Source of the DNA: Pseudomonadota bacterium
GTDB taxonomy: Bacteria > Desulfobacterota > Binatia > Binatales > Binataceae
NCBI GenBank assembly: GCA_021324885.1
Contig: JAJPIF010000028.1
Span: 355,574-419,573, forward strand
Direction: 5' to 3'
Length of the DNA stretch: 64,000 bases
Shown here: positions 27,373-36,526 of the stretch, piece after piece
Layout of the letters: each line of letters starts with the position of its first letter
Position numbering within the stretch: the first letter of the stretch is position 1
Made by a program: the position numbers and the translations under genes
Notes under the pieces: generated by a model
Told to the model about the DNA's origin: nothing
The model's input: only the letters and a program-made list of their open reading frames with translations
Databases searched by the model: none

Positions 27373-28677
27373 GTGAAGCCGATTCGCATTGGACTGCTCG
27401 GCTGCGGCACAGTCGGCGGCGGAGTCGTCAAACTGTTGCGCCGCCATGCCGCCATGCTTTCCGCCCGGCTCGGCACGCGCCTGGAGCTGGCGGGAGTTGC
27501 CGATCGCAGCCTGACTCCGGATCGCGCTTTGGGTCTGACTTCGGACCTGATCACCCGCGACGCCGCCGCTTTGGTGGCCCGCCCCGATATTGACGTGGTG
27601 GTTGAACTGTTTGGCGGGATCGAGCCCGCCCGAAGCCTCATCCTCAAGGCCTTCGAGACCGGCAAAGATGTCGTAACCGCGAACAAGGCGCTGCTGTCTC
27701 AACATGGCGATCGGATCTTCAAAGCGGCGGCGCGCCGGGGCCGCTTCATCGGATTGGAGGCCAGCGTCGGCGGTGGAGTCCCGATAATCAGGACGCTGCG
27801 TGAAGCGCTGGTCGGAGACCGCCAGCGCGCCGTCTATGGAATTGTGAACGGCACCTGCAATTACATCCTCAGTACGATGGCGGAAAGCGGGGCTGATTTC
27901 GCCGACGTGTTGGCCCATGCCCAGCGCAGCGGACTGGCGGAGGCGGACCCGACCTTGGATATTGACGGCCATGATGCCGCGCACAAGCTCTCGCTGCTGG
28001 TCACCCTGGCCTTTGGCGTGTTACTTAAGCCAAACCAGGTCCATACCGAGGGTATAAGCCGCATCACATTGCAGGACATCGCATATGCGCGAGAGTTCGG
28101 TTTCACGGTGAAACTGCTGGCGATTGCCAAGAACGAAGACGGCACGATCGAGGCCCGGGTGCATCCCACGATGGTGCCGAGCCGCCATCCGCTCGCCAGT
28201 GTTAGTGGGGCCTATAACGCGATCTATATCCAGGGCGAGGCCTTAGGTTCCACGATGTACCTCGGATTGGGCGCGGGGGAGATGCCGACGGCGACCGCGG
28301 TGGTGGCCGATATCGTGGAAATTGCGCGCATGCGCCTGGCAGGTGCCACCGAGGCTTCCGACCATGCGCTGGGTTATCCTTATTCGGCGCTCAAAGCGGC
28401 CAGGATCAAACCGATGGAGCGCGTCGCCTGCCAGTATTACCTGCGCTTCATGGCCGAGGACAAACCGGGCGTGCTGGGCCGGATTGCCTCGGTGCTGGGG
28501 CGTTATAGGATATCGATCGCCTCGATGATCCAGCAGGAGCGCGCGCCCCAGGTACCGGTGGTGATGCGCACCCATGAAGCGAGGGAACACGATCTGATGG
28601 TCGCGCTGACCGAAATCCGCCGGCGCAAATTCGTCACGGCGGCGCCGGTTTTTATCCGGATCGAGGAGCAATTATAG
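27373..28677 (+). CDS. hom: Homoserine dehydrogenase
   Basis: Reduces aspartate semialdehyde to homoserine. Starts with GTG. Domains: N-terminal NAD(P) fold (GLLGCGTVGGGVV, 8-20), catalytic domain with EASVGGGVPIIRTL, NGTCNYILS and the catalytic lysine in DGHDAAHKLSLL, and a C-terminal ACT domain (about 350-434, YYLRFMAEDKPGVLGRIASV) that in this family mediates threonine feedback inhibition. Length 434 is typical of the monofunctional enzyme. It lies 7 bases before thrC. Confidence 0.96.
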   Translation: MKPIRIGLLGCGTVGGGVVKLLRRHAAMLSARLGTRLELAGVADRSLTPDRALGLTSDLITRDAAALVARPDIDVVVELFGGIEPARSLILKAFETGKDVVTANKALLSQHGDRIFKAAARRGRFIGLEASVGGGVPIIRTLREALVGDRQRAVYGIVNGTCNYILSTMAESGADFADVLAHAQRSGLAEADPTLDIDGHDAAHKLSLLVTLAFGVLLKPNQVHTEGISRITLQDIAYAREFGFTVKLLAIAKNEDGTIEARVHPTMVPSRHPLASVSGAYNAIYIQGEALGSTMYLGLGAGEMPTATAVVADIVEIARMRLAGATEASDHALGYPYSALKAARIKPMERVACQYYLRFMAEDKPGVLGRIASVLGRYRISIASMIQQERAPQVPVVMRTHEAREHDLMVALTEIRRRKFVTAAPVFIRIEEQL

Positions 28678-28684
28678 AACGTCA

Positions 28685-29782
28685 ATGGCCGCCGCCTCCC
28701 AGACCGCAACTGCACGGCTGACCCGCTGGCCCGGCGTGATCGAGCATTACCGCCGCTTCCTTCCCGTAACCCCCGAGATGCCCGTAGTCACGCTGAACGA
28801 AGGCAATACGCCGCTGATCGAAGTGCCCGCGATTGCCGACCGGATCGGTGTCGGTTTGAAAGTTTACTTTAAGTTTGAAGGCGTCAATCCCACCGGGTCA
28901 TTCAAGGATCGGGGAATGACGATGGCGATCAGCAAGGCCAAGGGCGAAGGCGCGCGTGCGGTTATTTGCGCATCGACTGGCAATACCGCGGCTTCGGCCG
29001 CCGCCTATGCCGGACGGGCGGCACTGAAAGCCTTCGTTCTGATTCCGAAAGGTGCGGTGGCCTTGGGCAAGCTGTCGCAGAGCGTGATGCATGGGGCGCG
29101 CGTAGTGGAGGTAATTGGAAACTTCGACATTTGCTTGAAGATGGTGCGGGATTTGGCCGAGCGCGACCCGACCCGGATTCGCCTGGTCAACAGCGTCAAT
29201 CCCGATCGCATCCAGGGACAGAAGACCGCCGCCTTCGAGGTCTGCGATCAACTCGGCGACGCTCCCGACTTTCATTTCCTGCCGGTCGGCAATGCCGGCA
29301 ACATCACGGCTTATTGGTTGGGTTACCGCGAATACAAGAATCATGGGCTGTCGAGCAAGCTGCCGCGCATGATGGGCTATCAGGCGCAAGGCGCCGCGCC
29401 AATTGTCGAGGGCCATCCGATTGATGATCCGCACACCGTCGCGACCGCGATCAAAATCGGCAATCCGGCCAGTTGGAAATCCGCCGAAGAAGCGCGGGAC
29501 CAGTCCGGCGGCCTAATCGATATCGTCAGCGACGCTGAAATTCTGGCCGCTTATCGACTAATCGCCGAGCAGGGGATTTTCGCGGAGCCCGCCTCCGCCG
29601 CATCGGTGGCCGGCGCGCTCAAATACGGCGCCAGCGGCCGGCTGAAGCCCGGATCGATCCTGGTCTGCACGCTGACGGGTCATGGGCTCAAGGATCCTGA
29701 TACGGCGTTGAAAAACCTCAGCAATACCGTCGTGGTCGAACCCGATGTGGGCAGGATTTTGAAATTGCTGGAGATCGACTGA
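28685..29782 (+). CDS. thrC: Threonine synthase
   Basis: PLP enzyme that converts O-phosphohomoserine to threonine. Seen: the PLP lysine in GVNPTGSFKDRGM, CASTGNTAASAAAYAGR and FHFLPVGNAGNITAYWLGY. Length 365 corresponds to the short class. Its TGA stop overlaps the ATG of the next gene by one base (TGATG), so translation of thrC and the apgM-like gene is coupled. Confidence 0.96.
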   Translation: MAAASQTATARLTRWPGVIEHYRRFLPVTPEMPVVTLNEGNTPLIEVPAIADRIGVGLKVYFKFEGVNPTGSFKDRGMTMAISKAKGEGARAVICASTGNTAASAAAYAGRAALKAFVLIPKGAVALGKLSQSVMHGARVVEVIGNFDICLKMVRDLAERDPTRIRLVNSVNPDRIQGQKTAAFEVCDQLGDAPDFHFLPVGNAGNITAYWLGYREYKNHGLSSKLPRMMGYQAQGAAPIVEGHPIDDPHTVATAIKIGNPASWKSAEEARDQSGGLIDIVSDAEILAAYRLIAEQGIFAEPASAASVAGALKYGASGRLKPGSILVCTLTGHGLKDPDTALKNLSNTVVVEPDVGRILKLLEID

Positions 29783-30999
29783 TGAAGTACGTGATCGTAC
29801 ATGGGGATGGGATGGCGGATTGGCCGTGTCCCGAACTGGGCGGCAGGACCCCGCTCCAGGCGGCGCGTAAACCCAACATGGACCGGATCGCATCGTGCGG
29901 CGAACTGGGACTCGTCGCGACCATCCCCGACGGGATGCCGCCGGGCAGCGACGTCGGTACCATGACGATCCTGGGTTACGATCCCCAGCGGTACCACACC
30001 GGGCGGGCCCCCATAGAGGCCGCCAGCATGGGCCTGGATATCGGTCCCGACGATGTCGTCTTTCGCATGAACCTCGTGACCCTCAATCCGGGCCCCGGCG
30101 GTGCCGAGGTCATGGGCGATTTCACGGCCGGCCACATCAGCAGCGATGAAGCGGGTGAGATCGTCCGCGATATCGGGCGGCGCCTGGGAAGCGACGAATT
30201 CGAATTCCACAACGGAGTCAGCTACCGCCACATCATGGTCTGGCATGGCGGCCCGGCTGATACGGTCCTGACCCCTCCGCATGACATCACCGACCGGCCT
30301 GTGGCCGAGTATCTGCCGCGCGGTCGCGGATCGGAGCGGCTGCGCGATCTGATGGTGCAAGCGGCTGATATCCTGGCGCGCCACGAGGTGAACCATGCGC
30401 GGCGCGCGGCCGGCCAACCGGTGGCCAGTTCTGTATGGTTCTGGGGTCAGGGCAAAAAGCCGGCGGTGCCGACGTTGCGCGAGCGCTTTAGCACCAGCGG
30501 TTGCGTCATATCCGCCGTCGACCTGGTCAACGGGTTGGGGCGTCTGGCGGGGCTCGAATTAATCAAGGTGCCGGGCGCTACCGGCTTTCTGGACACCGAC
30601 TACGCGGCCAAGGGCAGGTACGGACTGGAGGCCTTGAAGCAGCATGATTTCCTGCTGGTTCATATTGAGGCTCCCGACGAGGCCGGCCATATGGGGCGGG
30701 CGGATTTGAAGGTCGAGGCGATCGAGCGAATCGATGAACTGGTCCTCGGCACGCTGCTCGAGGGCTTGCCGAAACTCGGTCCCAGCCGGGTTCTGCTGAT
30801 GCCCGATCACGCCACTCCCTGCAAGCTCAAAACACACTCGAACGAGCCGGTCCCCTTTGCTATGGTTTCGGGTGAAGCTCTGTGCCATGCGCCGCTTACA
30901 CCTCGCCGGTATACGGAAGAGGATGCTGCTGCGACCGGTCTGAGGGTGAGCGAGGGTTATGGTCTTATTCAACGGCTCTTTCAGCGCGCGTCGGCTTAA
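29782..30999 (+). CDS. ApgM-like phosphotransferase, possible homoserine kinase
   Basis: A 405-residue alkaline-phosphatase-superfamily protein of the archaeal-type cofactor-independent phosphoglycerate mutase family. Seen: HGDGMADWP (metal-binding Asp), ELGGRTPLQAARKPNMD, PPGSDVGTMTILGYDP (nucleophile region), and LLMPDHATPCKLKTHS near the C-terminus (metal-binding Asp and His). The PPGSDVxxxxxLGYDP form together with a thrC neighbour is the pattern behind the 'proposed homoserine kinase' annotation of this subfamily. No GHMP-type thrB is in the window. The one-base overlap with thrC supports a threonine role; a glycolytic mutase role remains possible. Confidence 0.82.
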   Translation: MKYVIVHGDGMADWPCPELGGRTPLQAARKPNMDRIASCGELGLVATIPDGMPPGSDVGTMTILGYDPQRYHTGRAPIEAASMGLDIGPDDVVFRMNLVTLNPGPGGAEVMGDFTAGHISSDEAGEIVRDIGRRLGSDEFEFHNGVSYRHIMVWHGGPADTVLTPPHDITDRPVAEYLPRGRGSERLRDLMVQAADILARHEVNHARRAAGQPVASSVWFWGQGKKPAVPTLRERFSTSGCVISAVDLVNGLGRLAGLELIKVPGATGFLDTDYAAKGRYGLEALKQHDFLLVHIEAPDEAGHMGRADLKVEAIERIDELVLGTLLEGLPKLGPSRVLLMPDHATPCKLKTHSNEPVPFAMVSGEALCHAPLTPRRYTEEDAAATGLRVSEGYGLIQRLFQRASA

Positions 31000-31063
31000 G
31001 GCATTTGTGAGGAGGCCGAAAGGGCAGGGCGGCCCCGACTGAAACTTTTGTCAAACCTTTCCT

Positions 31064-31104
31064 TTATCCCGGGCGGGATAAGGAGCCGAAATAGACTGTA
31101 CAGT
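31064..31104. promoter_or_regulatory. Two dyads upstream of glpX
   Basis: TTATCCCG-GG-CGGGATAA (31064-31081) is an 8-base perfect inverted repeat with a 2-base spacer. ACTGTACAGT (31095-31104) is a perfect 10-base palindrome. Both lie within 65 bases of the glpX start, in the 128-base gap after the apgM-like gene. They are good operator candidates; the first could equally be a terminator stem. Which protein would bind is unknown. Confidence 0.35.
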
Positions 31105-31127
31105 TTTTAGGAATTGCAGGAGTCAGA

Positions 31128-32081
31128 GTGGACCGCAATCTTGCACTCGAAGTTGTCCGCGCCACCGAAGCCGCCGCCCTGGCGGTGGGCCGCTTGATCG
31201 GCAAAGGTGACGAACGGTTAGCCGATCGGACCGCGGCCGAGGCGATGCGCAACGCGCTCAATGCGATTGGCGTGGACGGAAAAATCGTCATCGGAGAAGG
31301 GGACGAGGGCGAAACCGATCTTCTCTACAACGGCCAGATTGTCGGAATCGGATCGGGTCCCGAGGTGGACGTCGCGCTGGACGCGCTGGAAGGCCCGCTG
31401 ATTTGCGCCACCGGCGGTCCCAACGCCTTGTCATGTGTGGCGATGGCCGAGCGGGGCAAGTTGCTGATGTGCCCCAACACCTACATGGAGAAGATCGCGG
31501 TCGGACCGATCGGACGCGGTATCATCGATCTGGACCGCTCCCCCTCCGACAACCTGAGGGCGTTGGCCGAAGCCAAAAAGGTATATGTCGAGGACCTGCG
31601 AGTCGCAATCCTGGACCGCCCGCGCCATGAATCACTCATCGCCGAAGTTCGCCGCGCAGGTGCCGGGATCAAGCTGCTGTCCGCCGGCGACCTGTCGGCC
31701 GCATTGGCTACGACTCATCCCGAAAGCGAGATTGACATGCTGATCGGCACCGGTGGCGCCCATCAGGGGGTGCTGGCCGCCGCCGCGATTCGATCGGCCG
31801 GAGGCGACATGCAATGCCGACTCAGGCCGCGCAACGAACAGGAAGCGGAACAGTGCCTGGCCGCAGGTATCCTGGATTTGAACCGCCGCTACACGCTGGA
31901 GGAACTGGCCGGTGACAATGTGATGTTTGCCGCCACCGGAGTGACCACCGGCGATTATCTGCGCGGGGTGCGGTTCTTTTCGGGCGGCGCGCTCACCAAC
32001 AGCGTGGTGATGCGCTCCAAGACCCGCACCGTGCGATTCATCAGCGCGGTCCATCACTTCGACTTCAAGCCCGAGTACTAA
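31128..32081 (+). CDS. glpX: Class II fructose-1,6-bisphosphatase
   Basis: Gluconeogenic phosphatase of the GlpX type, 317 residues, with a GTG start after GCAGGAG. Seen: KIVIGEGDEGETDLLYNGQ, GSGPEVDVALDALEGP (metal-binding Asp and Glu), NTYMEKIAVGP and the GTGGAHQGV loop. The usual DP[IL]EGT motif is changed to DALEGP; the acidic residues are retained, so activity is expected. It follows the threonine operon and may have its own promoter given the upstream dyads. Some GlpX proteins also hydrolyse sedoheptulose bisphosphate. Confidence 0.93.
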   Translation: MDRNLALEVVRATEAAALAVGRLIGKGDERLADRTAAEAMRNALNAIGVDGKIVIGEGDEGETDLLYNGQIVGIGSGPEVDVALDALEGPLICATGGPNALSCVAMAERGKLLMCPNTYMEKIAVGPIGRGIIDLDRSPSDNLRALAEAKKVYVEDLRVAILDRPRHESLIAEVRRAGAGIKLLSAGDLSAALATTHPESEIDMLIGTGGAHQGVLAAAAIRSAGGDMQCRLRPRNEQEAEQCLAAGILDLNRRYTLEELAGDNVMFAATGVTTGDYLRGVRFFSGGALTNSVVMRSKTRTVRFISAVHHFDFKPEY

Positions 32082-32130
32082 CACACCGGTCCCGGTTGCT
32101 TCGGGGGCCTTCAATCTGTGAGGAACTGCA

Positions 32131-32910
32131 GTGGAACTTACCGCCCTGATTTTCGAAAAGGCGCCGATCGCGATGGTTACCGTCAATCGACCCAAGGCGC
32201 TGAACGCGCTGAACGTTCGGGTAGTAGAGGAACTCGCACAGGTGCTCAGAGATGTTCGGCACGATTCCGCAGTGCGCGCGATGATTATAACCGGCGCCGG
32301 TGATCGCGCGTTCGTGGCCGGAGCCGATATCGCCGCGATGACCGAAATGTCTGCGGTTGAAGGGCTGGAGTTCTGCCGTTTGGGCCATCGCGTGATGCAA
32401 TCGATGGAAGAGTTGCCGATCCCGATAATCGCGGCCGTCAACGGCTTTGCTCTGGGCGGCGGACTGGAACTGGCGATGGCCTGCGACCTGATCGTTGCCA
32501 GCGACAAGGCGCGCTTTGGCCAGCCAGAGATCAACCTGGCCCTGATTCCCGGCTTCGGCGGCACTCAGCGCCTGCCCCATCGAATCGGCCATGCGCGCGC
32601 CCGCCAACTGATCCTGACCGGGGATCCGATCGATGCGAAAACCGCGCTGGAATGGGGCTTGGTCAACCAGGTGGTCGCGCCCGATCAACTGATTGAAACC
32701 GCGTGCCAACTGGCGCAGAAGATCGCCTCCAAGTCCCCGCTGACCGTCCGCCAGGCGAAAGCGGCGCTGATTGCGGCGGCCACCATGACCGAGGACGCCG
32801 GGCTCAAGCTGGAACAGCAGTCATTCGGCGTATGCTTCGGCAGCGCCGACCGCGTCGAGGGCACCAGAGCGTTTGTCGACAAGCGCGATCCCAAATGGCA
32901 GGGTAAATAA
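32131..32910 (+). CDS. Enoyl-CoA hydratase (crotonase family)
   Basis: A 259-residue crotonase with a GTG start. Seen: the oxyanion-hole segment [10 protein letters not shown], the second oxyanion segment [16 protein letters not shown] with the first catalytic Glu, and [20 protein letters not shown] with the second. With both glutamates it should hydrate short-chain 2-enoyl-CoA such as crotonyl-CoA or methacrylyl-CoA. It precedes an acyl-CoA dehydrogenase and a B12-dependent mutase, which fits oxidation of butyryl- or isobutyryl-CoA. Of the three crotonases in the window it is the most canonical. The 189-base gap that follows holds only a 36-codon open frame at 32940-33050 that I do not call. 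Confidence 0.92.
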   Translation: MELTALIFEKAPIAMVTVNRPKALNALNVRVVEELAQVLRDVRHDSAVRAMIITGAGDRAFVAGADIAAMTEMSAVEGLEFCRLGHRVMQSMEELPIPIIAAVNGFALGGGLELAMACDLIVASDKARFGQPEINLALIPGFGGTQRLPHRIGHARARQLILTGDPIDAKTALEWGLVNQVVAPDQLIETACQLAQKIASKSPLTVRQAKAALIAAATMTEDAGLKLEQQSFGVCFGSADRVEGTRAFVDKRDPKWQGK

Positions 32911-33099
32911 TTCTCGCCGTCGAAGCGGGGTGCGTCGTTGTGCGCGACATGCTGCGCGTTCTTGCCGGCTGGCGCCACCTTTTCAAGGCCGCCCGGGGCC
33001 AGCCCGGCAGCCCGCTTTATTTCGCCACCGAATTCGTACTCCTCTACTGATACGCGTACTGCGCGCTTCGAGTTTCATTCTCATGTACACTGACTATGA

Positions 33100-34242
33100 A
33101 TGGACCTCGAACTGACTGATAGCCAGCTACGCGTGCGTGACCTGATGCGCCGCTTCGGCGTCGAACGTCTGGCGCAGGCGGGTATCGAAACCGACAGGAC
33201 CCATCGATTTCCCGCCGAGATCATCAAGGAACTGGGCGAGTTGGGCATCATGGGCATTTTCGTGCCCGAAACCTACGGCGGCGCCGGGATGGATCATGTC
33301 AGCTACGCGCTGGCGATCGAGGAGATCTCGGTCCACTGCGCCGCCACCGGAGTAATTGTGTCGGCTCATTCCTCGCTCGCGGTGTGGCCGATTCTGGGAC
33401 TGGGCACCGAGGACCAGAAGCGCCGCTTTCTGCCTGAGATGGCCGCCGGCCGGCATATTGGGTGTTTTGCCCTTACCGAACCGCAGGCGGGGTCCGATGC
33501 CGCCGGGCAGAAAACTCGTGCCGTCCGCGACGGCGACTCCTACGTAATCAATGGGACCAAGAACTTCATCACCAACGGTCCGCAGGCGTCGGTTGCGATC
33601 GTCTTCGCGATGACCGATCCGTCCGCCGGCCATCACGGAATCAGCGCCTTTATCGTCGATACCCGCACGCCTGGATGGCAGGTGGTGCGCAACGAGGACA
33701 AGATGGGTATCCACGGCGCCCATAGCGCGCAACTGAGCTTTTCCGATATGAGGTTGCCAGCGGATTGTCTGTTGACCGAAGAAGGGCAGGGCTTCAAAGT
33801 CGCGATGAAAACACTGGACGGCGGGCGGATCGGAATCGCCGCACAGGCCGTGGGTATCGCCCGCGCCGCGCTCGAGGAATCGCTGAAGTACGCGTCGCAG
33901 CGACGCGCGTTTGGCTCTACGATCGGCAGTTTTCAGGCGATTCAATGGAAGCTCGCCGACATGGCGGTCGAGGTTGATGCGGCGCGCCTGCTCACCCTGC
34001 AGGCTGCCGCGCTCAAGGACGCGGGCAAGGTCCATACGAAGCAGTCGGCGATGGCCAAGTTGTTCGCCGCTGAAACCGCGATGAAGGCCGCAACCGAGGC
34101 CCTGCAGATTCACGGGGGATACGGATATACGAAGGAATTCAAAGTCGAGCGGCTGTTCCGCGACGCCAAAATAACCGAGATTTACGAAGGTACATCAGAG
34201 ATCCAACGGCTGGTTATCGCCGGTCAGGTACTGGGAAGGTAA
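33100..34242 (+). CDS. Short-chain acyl-CoA dehydrogenase
   Basis: FAD enzyme of 380 residues that forms the 2,3 double bond of acyl-CoA. Seen: [13 protein letters not shown] (FAD and substrate contacts), [12 protein letters not shown], the [21 protein letters not shown] helix, and the catalytic Glu in [17 protein letters not shown]. The pattern and length resemble the butyryl/short-branched subfamily. It lies 6 bases before the mutase large-subunit gene, so the two are almost certainly co-transcribed and share a metabolite pool. Confidence 0.94.
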   Translation: MDLELTDSQLRVRDLMRRFGVERLAQAGIETDRTHRFPAEIIKELGELGIMGIFVPETYGGAGMDHVSYALAIEEISVHCAATGVIVSAHSSLAVWPILGLGTEDQKRRFLPEMAAGRHIGCFALTEPQAGSDAAGQKTRAVRDGDSYVINGTKNFITNGPQASVAIVFAMTDPSAGHHGISAFIVDTRTPGWQVVRNEDKMGIHGAHSAQLSFSDMRLPADCLLTEEGQGFKVAMKTLDGGRIGIAAQAVGIARAALEESLKYASQRRAFGSTIGSFQAIQWKLADMAVEVDAARLLTLQAAALKDAGKVHTKQSAMAKLFAAETAMKAATEALQIHGGYGYTKEFKVERLFRDAKITEIYEGTSEIQRLVIAGQVLGR

Positions 34243-34247
34243 GCGCG

Positions 34248-35882
34248 ATGAGAACCAGGGAACAGTGGTTTCATGAAACCTATCAGCGCAGCACGCAGCG
34301 GCCGGCGCGTTTTTCGACCGTGTCCGACATGGAACTGGAACCGGTGTACGGACCCCAGGACGTCACTTCCGATTTTGACCGCGACATCGGCTACCCGGGC
34401 GAGTATCCTTACACCCGCGGCGTTTACGGCTCGATGTATCGCGGGCGGCTGTGGACGATGCGCCAGTTTGCCGGCTTTGGTTTGGCCGAAGATACCAACG
34501 CGCGCTTTCATTTCCTGCTCAGCCAGGGCCAGGACGGACTTTCCACCGCCTTCGATATGCCGACCTTGATGGGCTACGACGCCGACCATCAGCGCGCCCG
34601 CGGCGAGGTCGGACGCGAGGGCGTGTCAGTTACGTCGATCCATGACATGGCGCGGCTGTTCGATCGGATTCCGGTCGACAAGGTAACCACTTCGATGACG
34701 GTTAATTGCTCGGCGTCGATCCTGCTCGCGATGTACCTGGTCAACGCGGAGCGCGAGGGCGTGCCGTGGGAGCGCGTCGGCGGCACGATCCAGAATGACA
34801 TGCTCAAGGAATTCATCGCGCAAAAGGAATGGATCTGCCCGCCGCGGCCCGCCGTGCGCATCGTGACCGACATGATCGAATTCTGCACGCGCAAGGTTCC
34901 GCGATGGCATCCTGTGTCGATTTCCGGCTATCACATCCGCGAAGCCGGTTCGACCGCGGTGCAGGAACTGGCGTTCACTCTGGCCGACGGTATCTGCTAC
35001 GTCGAGGAGGCTCTCAAGCGCGGACTGGATATCGACGATTTCGCGCCGCGCCTGTCATTCTTCTTCAACCTGCACAATGACTTCCTCGAAGAAGTGGCCA
35101 AGTTGCGCGCAGCGCGGAGGATCTGGGCGCGCCTGATGAAGGAGCGGTTCCACGCCCAATCCGACAAATCGATGCTGCTGCGTACGCATGCCCAGACGGC
35201 CGGCGCTTCGCTCACCGCTCAGCAGCCGATCAACAATGTCGTGCGTGTGGCCATCCAGGCGCTGGCCGGAGTGATGGGCGGGGTGCAGTCGCTGCATACC
35301 AATTCGATGGACGAGACGCTGGCGCTGCCCACCGAAGGCGCGGTGATGGTGGCTTTGCGCACGCAGCAGATAATCGCGGAGGAAAGCGGCGTCGCCAACA
35401 CGATCGATCCGCTGGGCGGCAGCTATGCGGTCGAAGCGCTGACCGATCGAATGGAGCGCGAGGCGCTCGACTATATACGTAAGATCGACGAGATGGGCGG
35501 GATGATTCGCGCGATCGACGCTGGCTATCCGCAGCGCGAGATCGCCGACGCCGCGTTCCATTATCAGCGCCAGCTCGAGGATCGCATCAAGACCGTGGTC
35601 GGTGTGAACAAATATACCGTTCCCGAGGAGATGCCAATCCCGACCCTCAAGATCGATCCCGCACTGGAGGAGAAACAGGTCCAGCGCGTGCGCAAGATGA
35701 AGCAACAGCGCAATGCGGCGCGGCTCAGGGAGTCGTTGCGCCGCGTGGCGGAGGCGTGCCGGTCGGGCGAAAATCTGATGGAACCAATCTGCGAGGCGGT
35801 GCGCTGCGAAGCCACCGTCGGCGAAATCAGCGACGTGTTCCGCGCTGAGTTCGGTGTTTACAAAGATCCGGGCTGGCTGTGA
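34248..35882 (+). CDS. Coenzyme B12-dependent acyl-CoA mutase, large subunit (isobutyryl-CoA mutase type)
   Basis: Catalytic TIM-barrel subunit, 544 residues, lacking the B12-binding domain, which is encoded separately downstream. Seen: ATGTLYG-region equivalent [49 protein letters not shown] and [11 protein letters not shown]. The two residues that set substrate choice in this family are F74 (in MRQFAGF) and Q192 (in EFIAQKEW). They align with Tyr89 and Arg207 of methylmalonyl-CoA mutase and with Phe80 and Gln198 of isobutyryl-CoA mutase; the spacing of 118 residues is identical. The Phe/Gln pair predicts isobutyryl-CoA to n-butyryl-CoA (or a related neutral acyl-CoA) and argues against methylmalonyl-CoA. 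Confidence 0.88.
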   Translation: MRTREQWFHETYQRSTQRPARFSTVSDMELEPVYGPQDVTSDFDRDIGYPGEYPYTRGVYGSMYRGRLWTMRQFAGFGLAEDTNARFHFLLSQGQDGLSTAFDMPTLMGYDADHQRARGEVGREGVSVTSIHDMARLFDRIPVDKVTTSMTVNCSASILLAMYLVNAEREGVPWERVGGTIQNDMLKEFIAQKEWICPPRPAVRIVTDMIEFCTRKVPRWHPVSISGYHIREAGSTAVQELAFTLADGICYVEEALKRGLDIDDFAPRLSFFFNLHNDFLEEVAKLRAARRIWARLMKERFHAQSDKSMLLRTHAQTAGASLTAQQPINNVVRVAIQALAGVMGGVQSLHTNSMDETLALPTEGAVMVALRTQQIIAEESGVANTIDPLGGSYAVEALTDRMEREALDYIRKIDEMGGMIRAIDAGYPQREIADAAFHYQRQLEDRIKTVVGVNKYTVPEEMPIPTLKIDPALEEKQVQRVRKMKQQRNAARLRESLRRVAEACRSGENLMEPICEAVRCEATVGEISDVFRAEFGVYKDPGWL

Positions 35883-35893
35883 TTGGTGGTCCG

Positions 35894-35945
35894 AATTTCG
35901 ATCGGCGAAATTTCTTTGCCCGTCTCGCGGATCCGGAAGACGGGC
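35894..35945 (+). other. Two stem-loops between the mutase subunit genes
   Basis: AATTTCG and CGAAATT (35894-35900 and 35906-35912) form an AT-rich stem followed by TTCTTT. GCCCGTCT and AGACGGGC (35918-35925 and 35938-35945) form a second, GC-rich 8-base stem. Both lie in the 175-base gap between the mutase large and small subunit genes. They could attenuate transcription, cap the upstream mRNA, or lie ahead of a separate promoter. Confidence 0.4.
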
Positions 35946-36057
35946 CAGGATAAGGGTTGAAGATCAGGCATTTCTGTACACGGAGTCAGCGCGAGGATGG
36001 CGGCGAACAGCGGGCCGCTTCCTCGCCCTCTCCTGAATGGAGAGGGAACACAAACTT

Positions 36058-36462
36058 ATGGCGGACAAGAGACTCAGAATTGTGGTGGCGAAACCAGGAC
36101 TGGACGGCCATGACCGCGGCGCCAAAATCATCGCGCGCGCGCTGCGCGACGGCGGCTTCGAAGTCATCTACACCGGGCTCCATCAGACCCCCGAAATGAT
36201 CGTCGAAGCCGTGCTCCAGGAAGACGCCGACGCGGTCGGACTCAGCGTGTTGTCGGGCGCGCACATGACGCTGTTTCCCGAGATCATGCGCCTGCTCAAG
36301 GAGAAGGGCGCCGACGACGTTGCGGTGTTCGGCGGCGGCATCATTCCCGAAGACGACGCGGCCAAGCTCAAAGCGATGGGAGTGAAGGAAATCTTCACCC
36401 CGGGCGCGTCCACCGAAGATATCGTCAAATGGGTTCGCGAAAACATCCACCCGCGCCAGTAA
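36058..36462 (+). CDS. Coenzyme B12-binding subunit of acyl-CoA mutase
   Basis: A 134-residue Rossmann-like cobalamin-binding protein. Seen: [14 protein letters not shown] with the DxHxxG motif whose His ligates cobalt in the base-off/His-on mode, [15 protein letters not shown] (SxL motif) and [11 protein letters not shown] (GG motif). These are the three standard B12 contacts. Length matches the small subunits of IcmB/HcmB type. An in-frame ATG at 36037 would add seven residues. The subunit completes the enzyme encoded at 34248-35882. Confidence 0.93.
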   Translation: MADKRLRIVVAKPGLDGHDRGAKIIARALRDGGFEVIYTGLHQTPEMIVEAVLQEDADAVGLSVLSGAHMTLFPEIMRLLKEKGADDVAVFGGGIIPEDDAAKLKAMGVKEIFTPGASTEDIVKWVRENIHPRQ

Positions 36463-36479
36463 TTTTCGATGAGAGCGAG

Positions 36480-36517
36480 GGCTGACGGCGCCTGACGTTT
36501 CAGGCAGCGCGTCAGCC
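36480..36517 (+). other. Extended stem-loop before the second acyl-CoA dehydrogenase
   Basis: GGCTGACG pairs with CGTCAGCC (outer 8 bases) and GCCTGA with TCAGGC (inner 6 bases, CGTT loop), filling most of the 64-base gap between the B12 subunit and the next start codon at 36527. It may be a terminator-like processing site or an intergenic repeat; no second copy was found in the window. Confidence 0.4.
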
Positions 36518-36526
36518 GTACCTACG

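Noticed and set aside
32940..33050. A 36-codon frame (VRDMLRVLAGWRHLFKAARG...) between the hydratase and the dehydrogenase
   Set aside because: GTG start without a ribosome site, no family I know; plausible but too short to call without comparison.
34248..35882. Methylmalonyl-CoA mutase
   Set aside because: The substrate-choosing residues are Phe and Gln, not Tyr and Arg.
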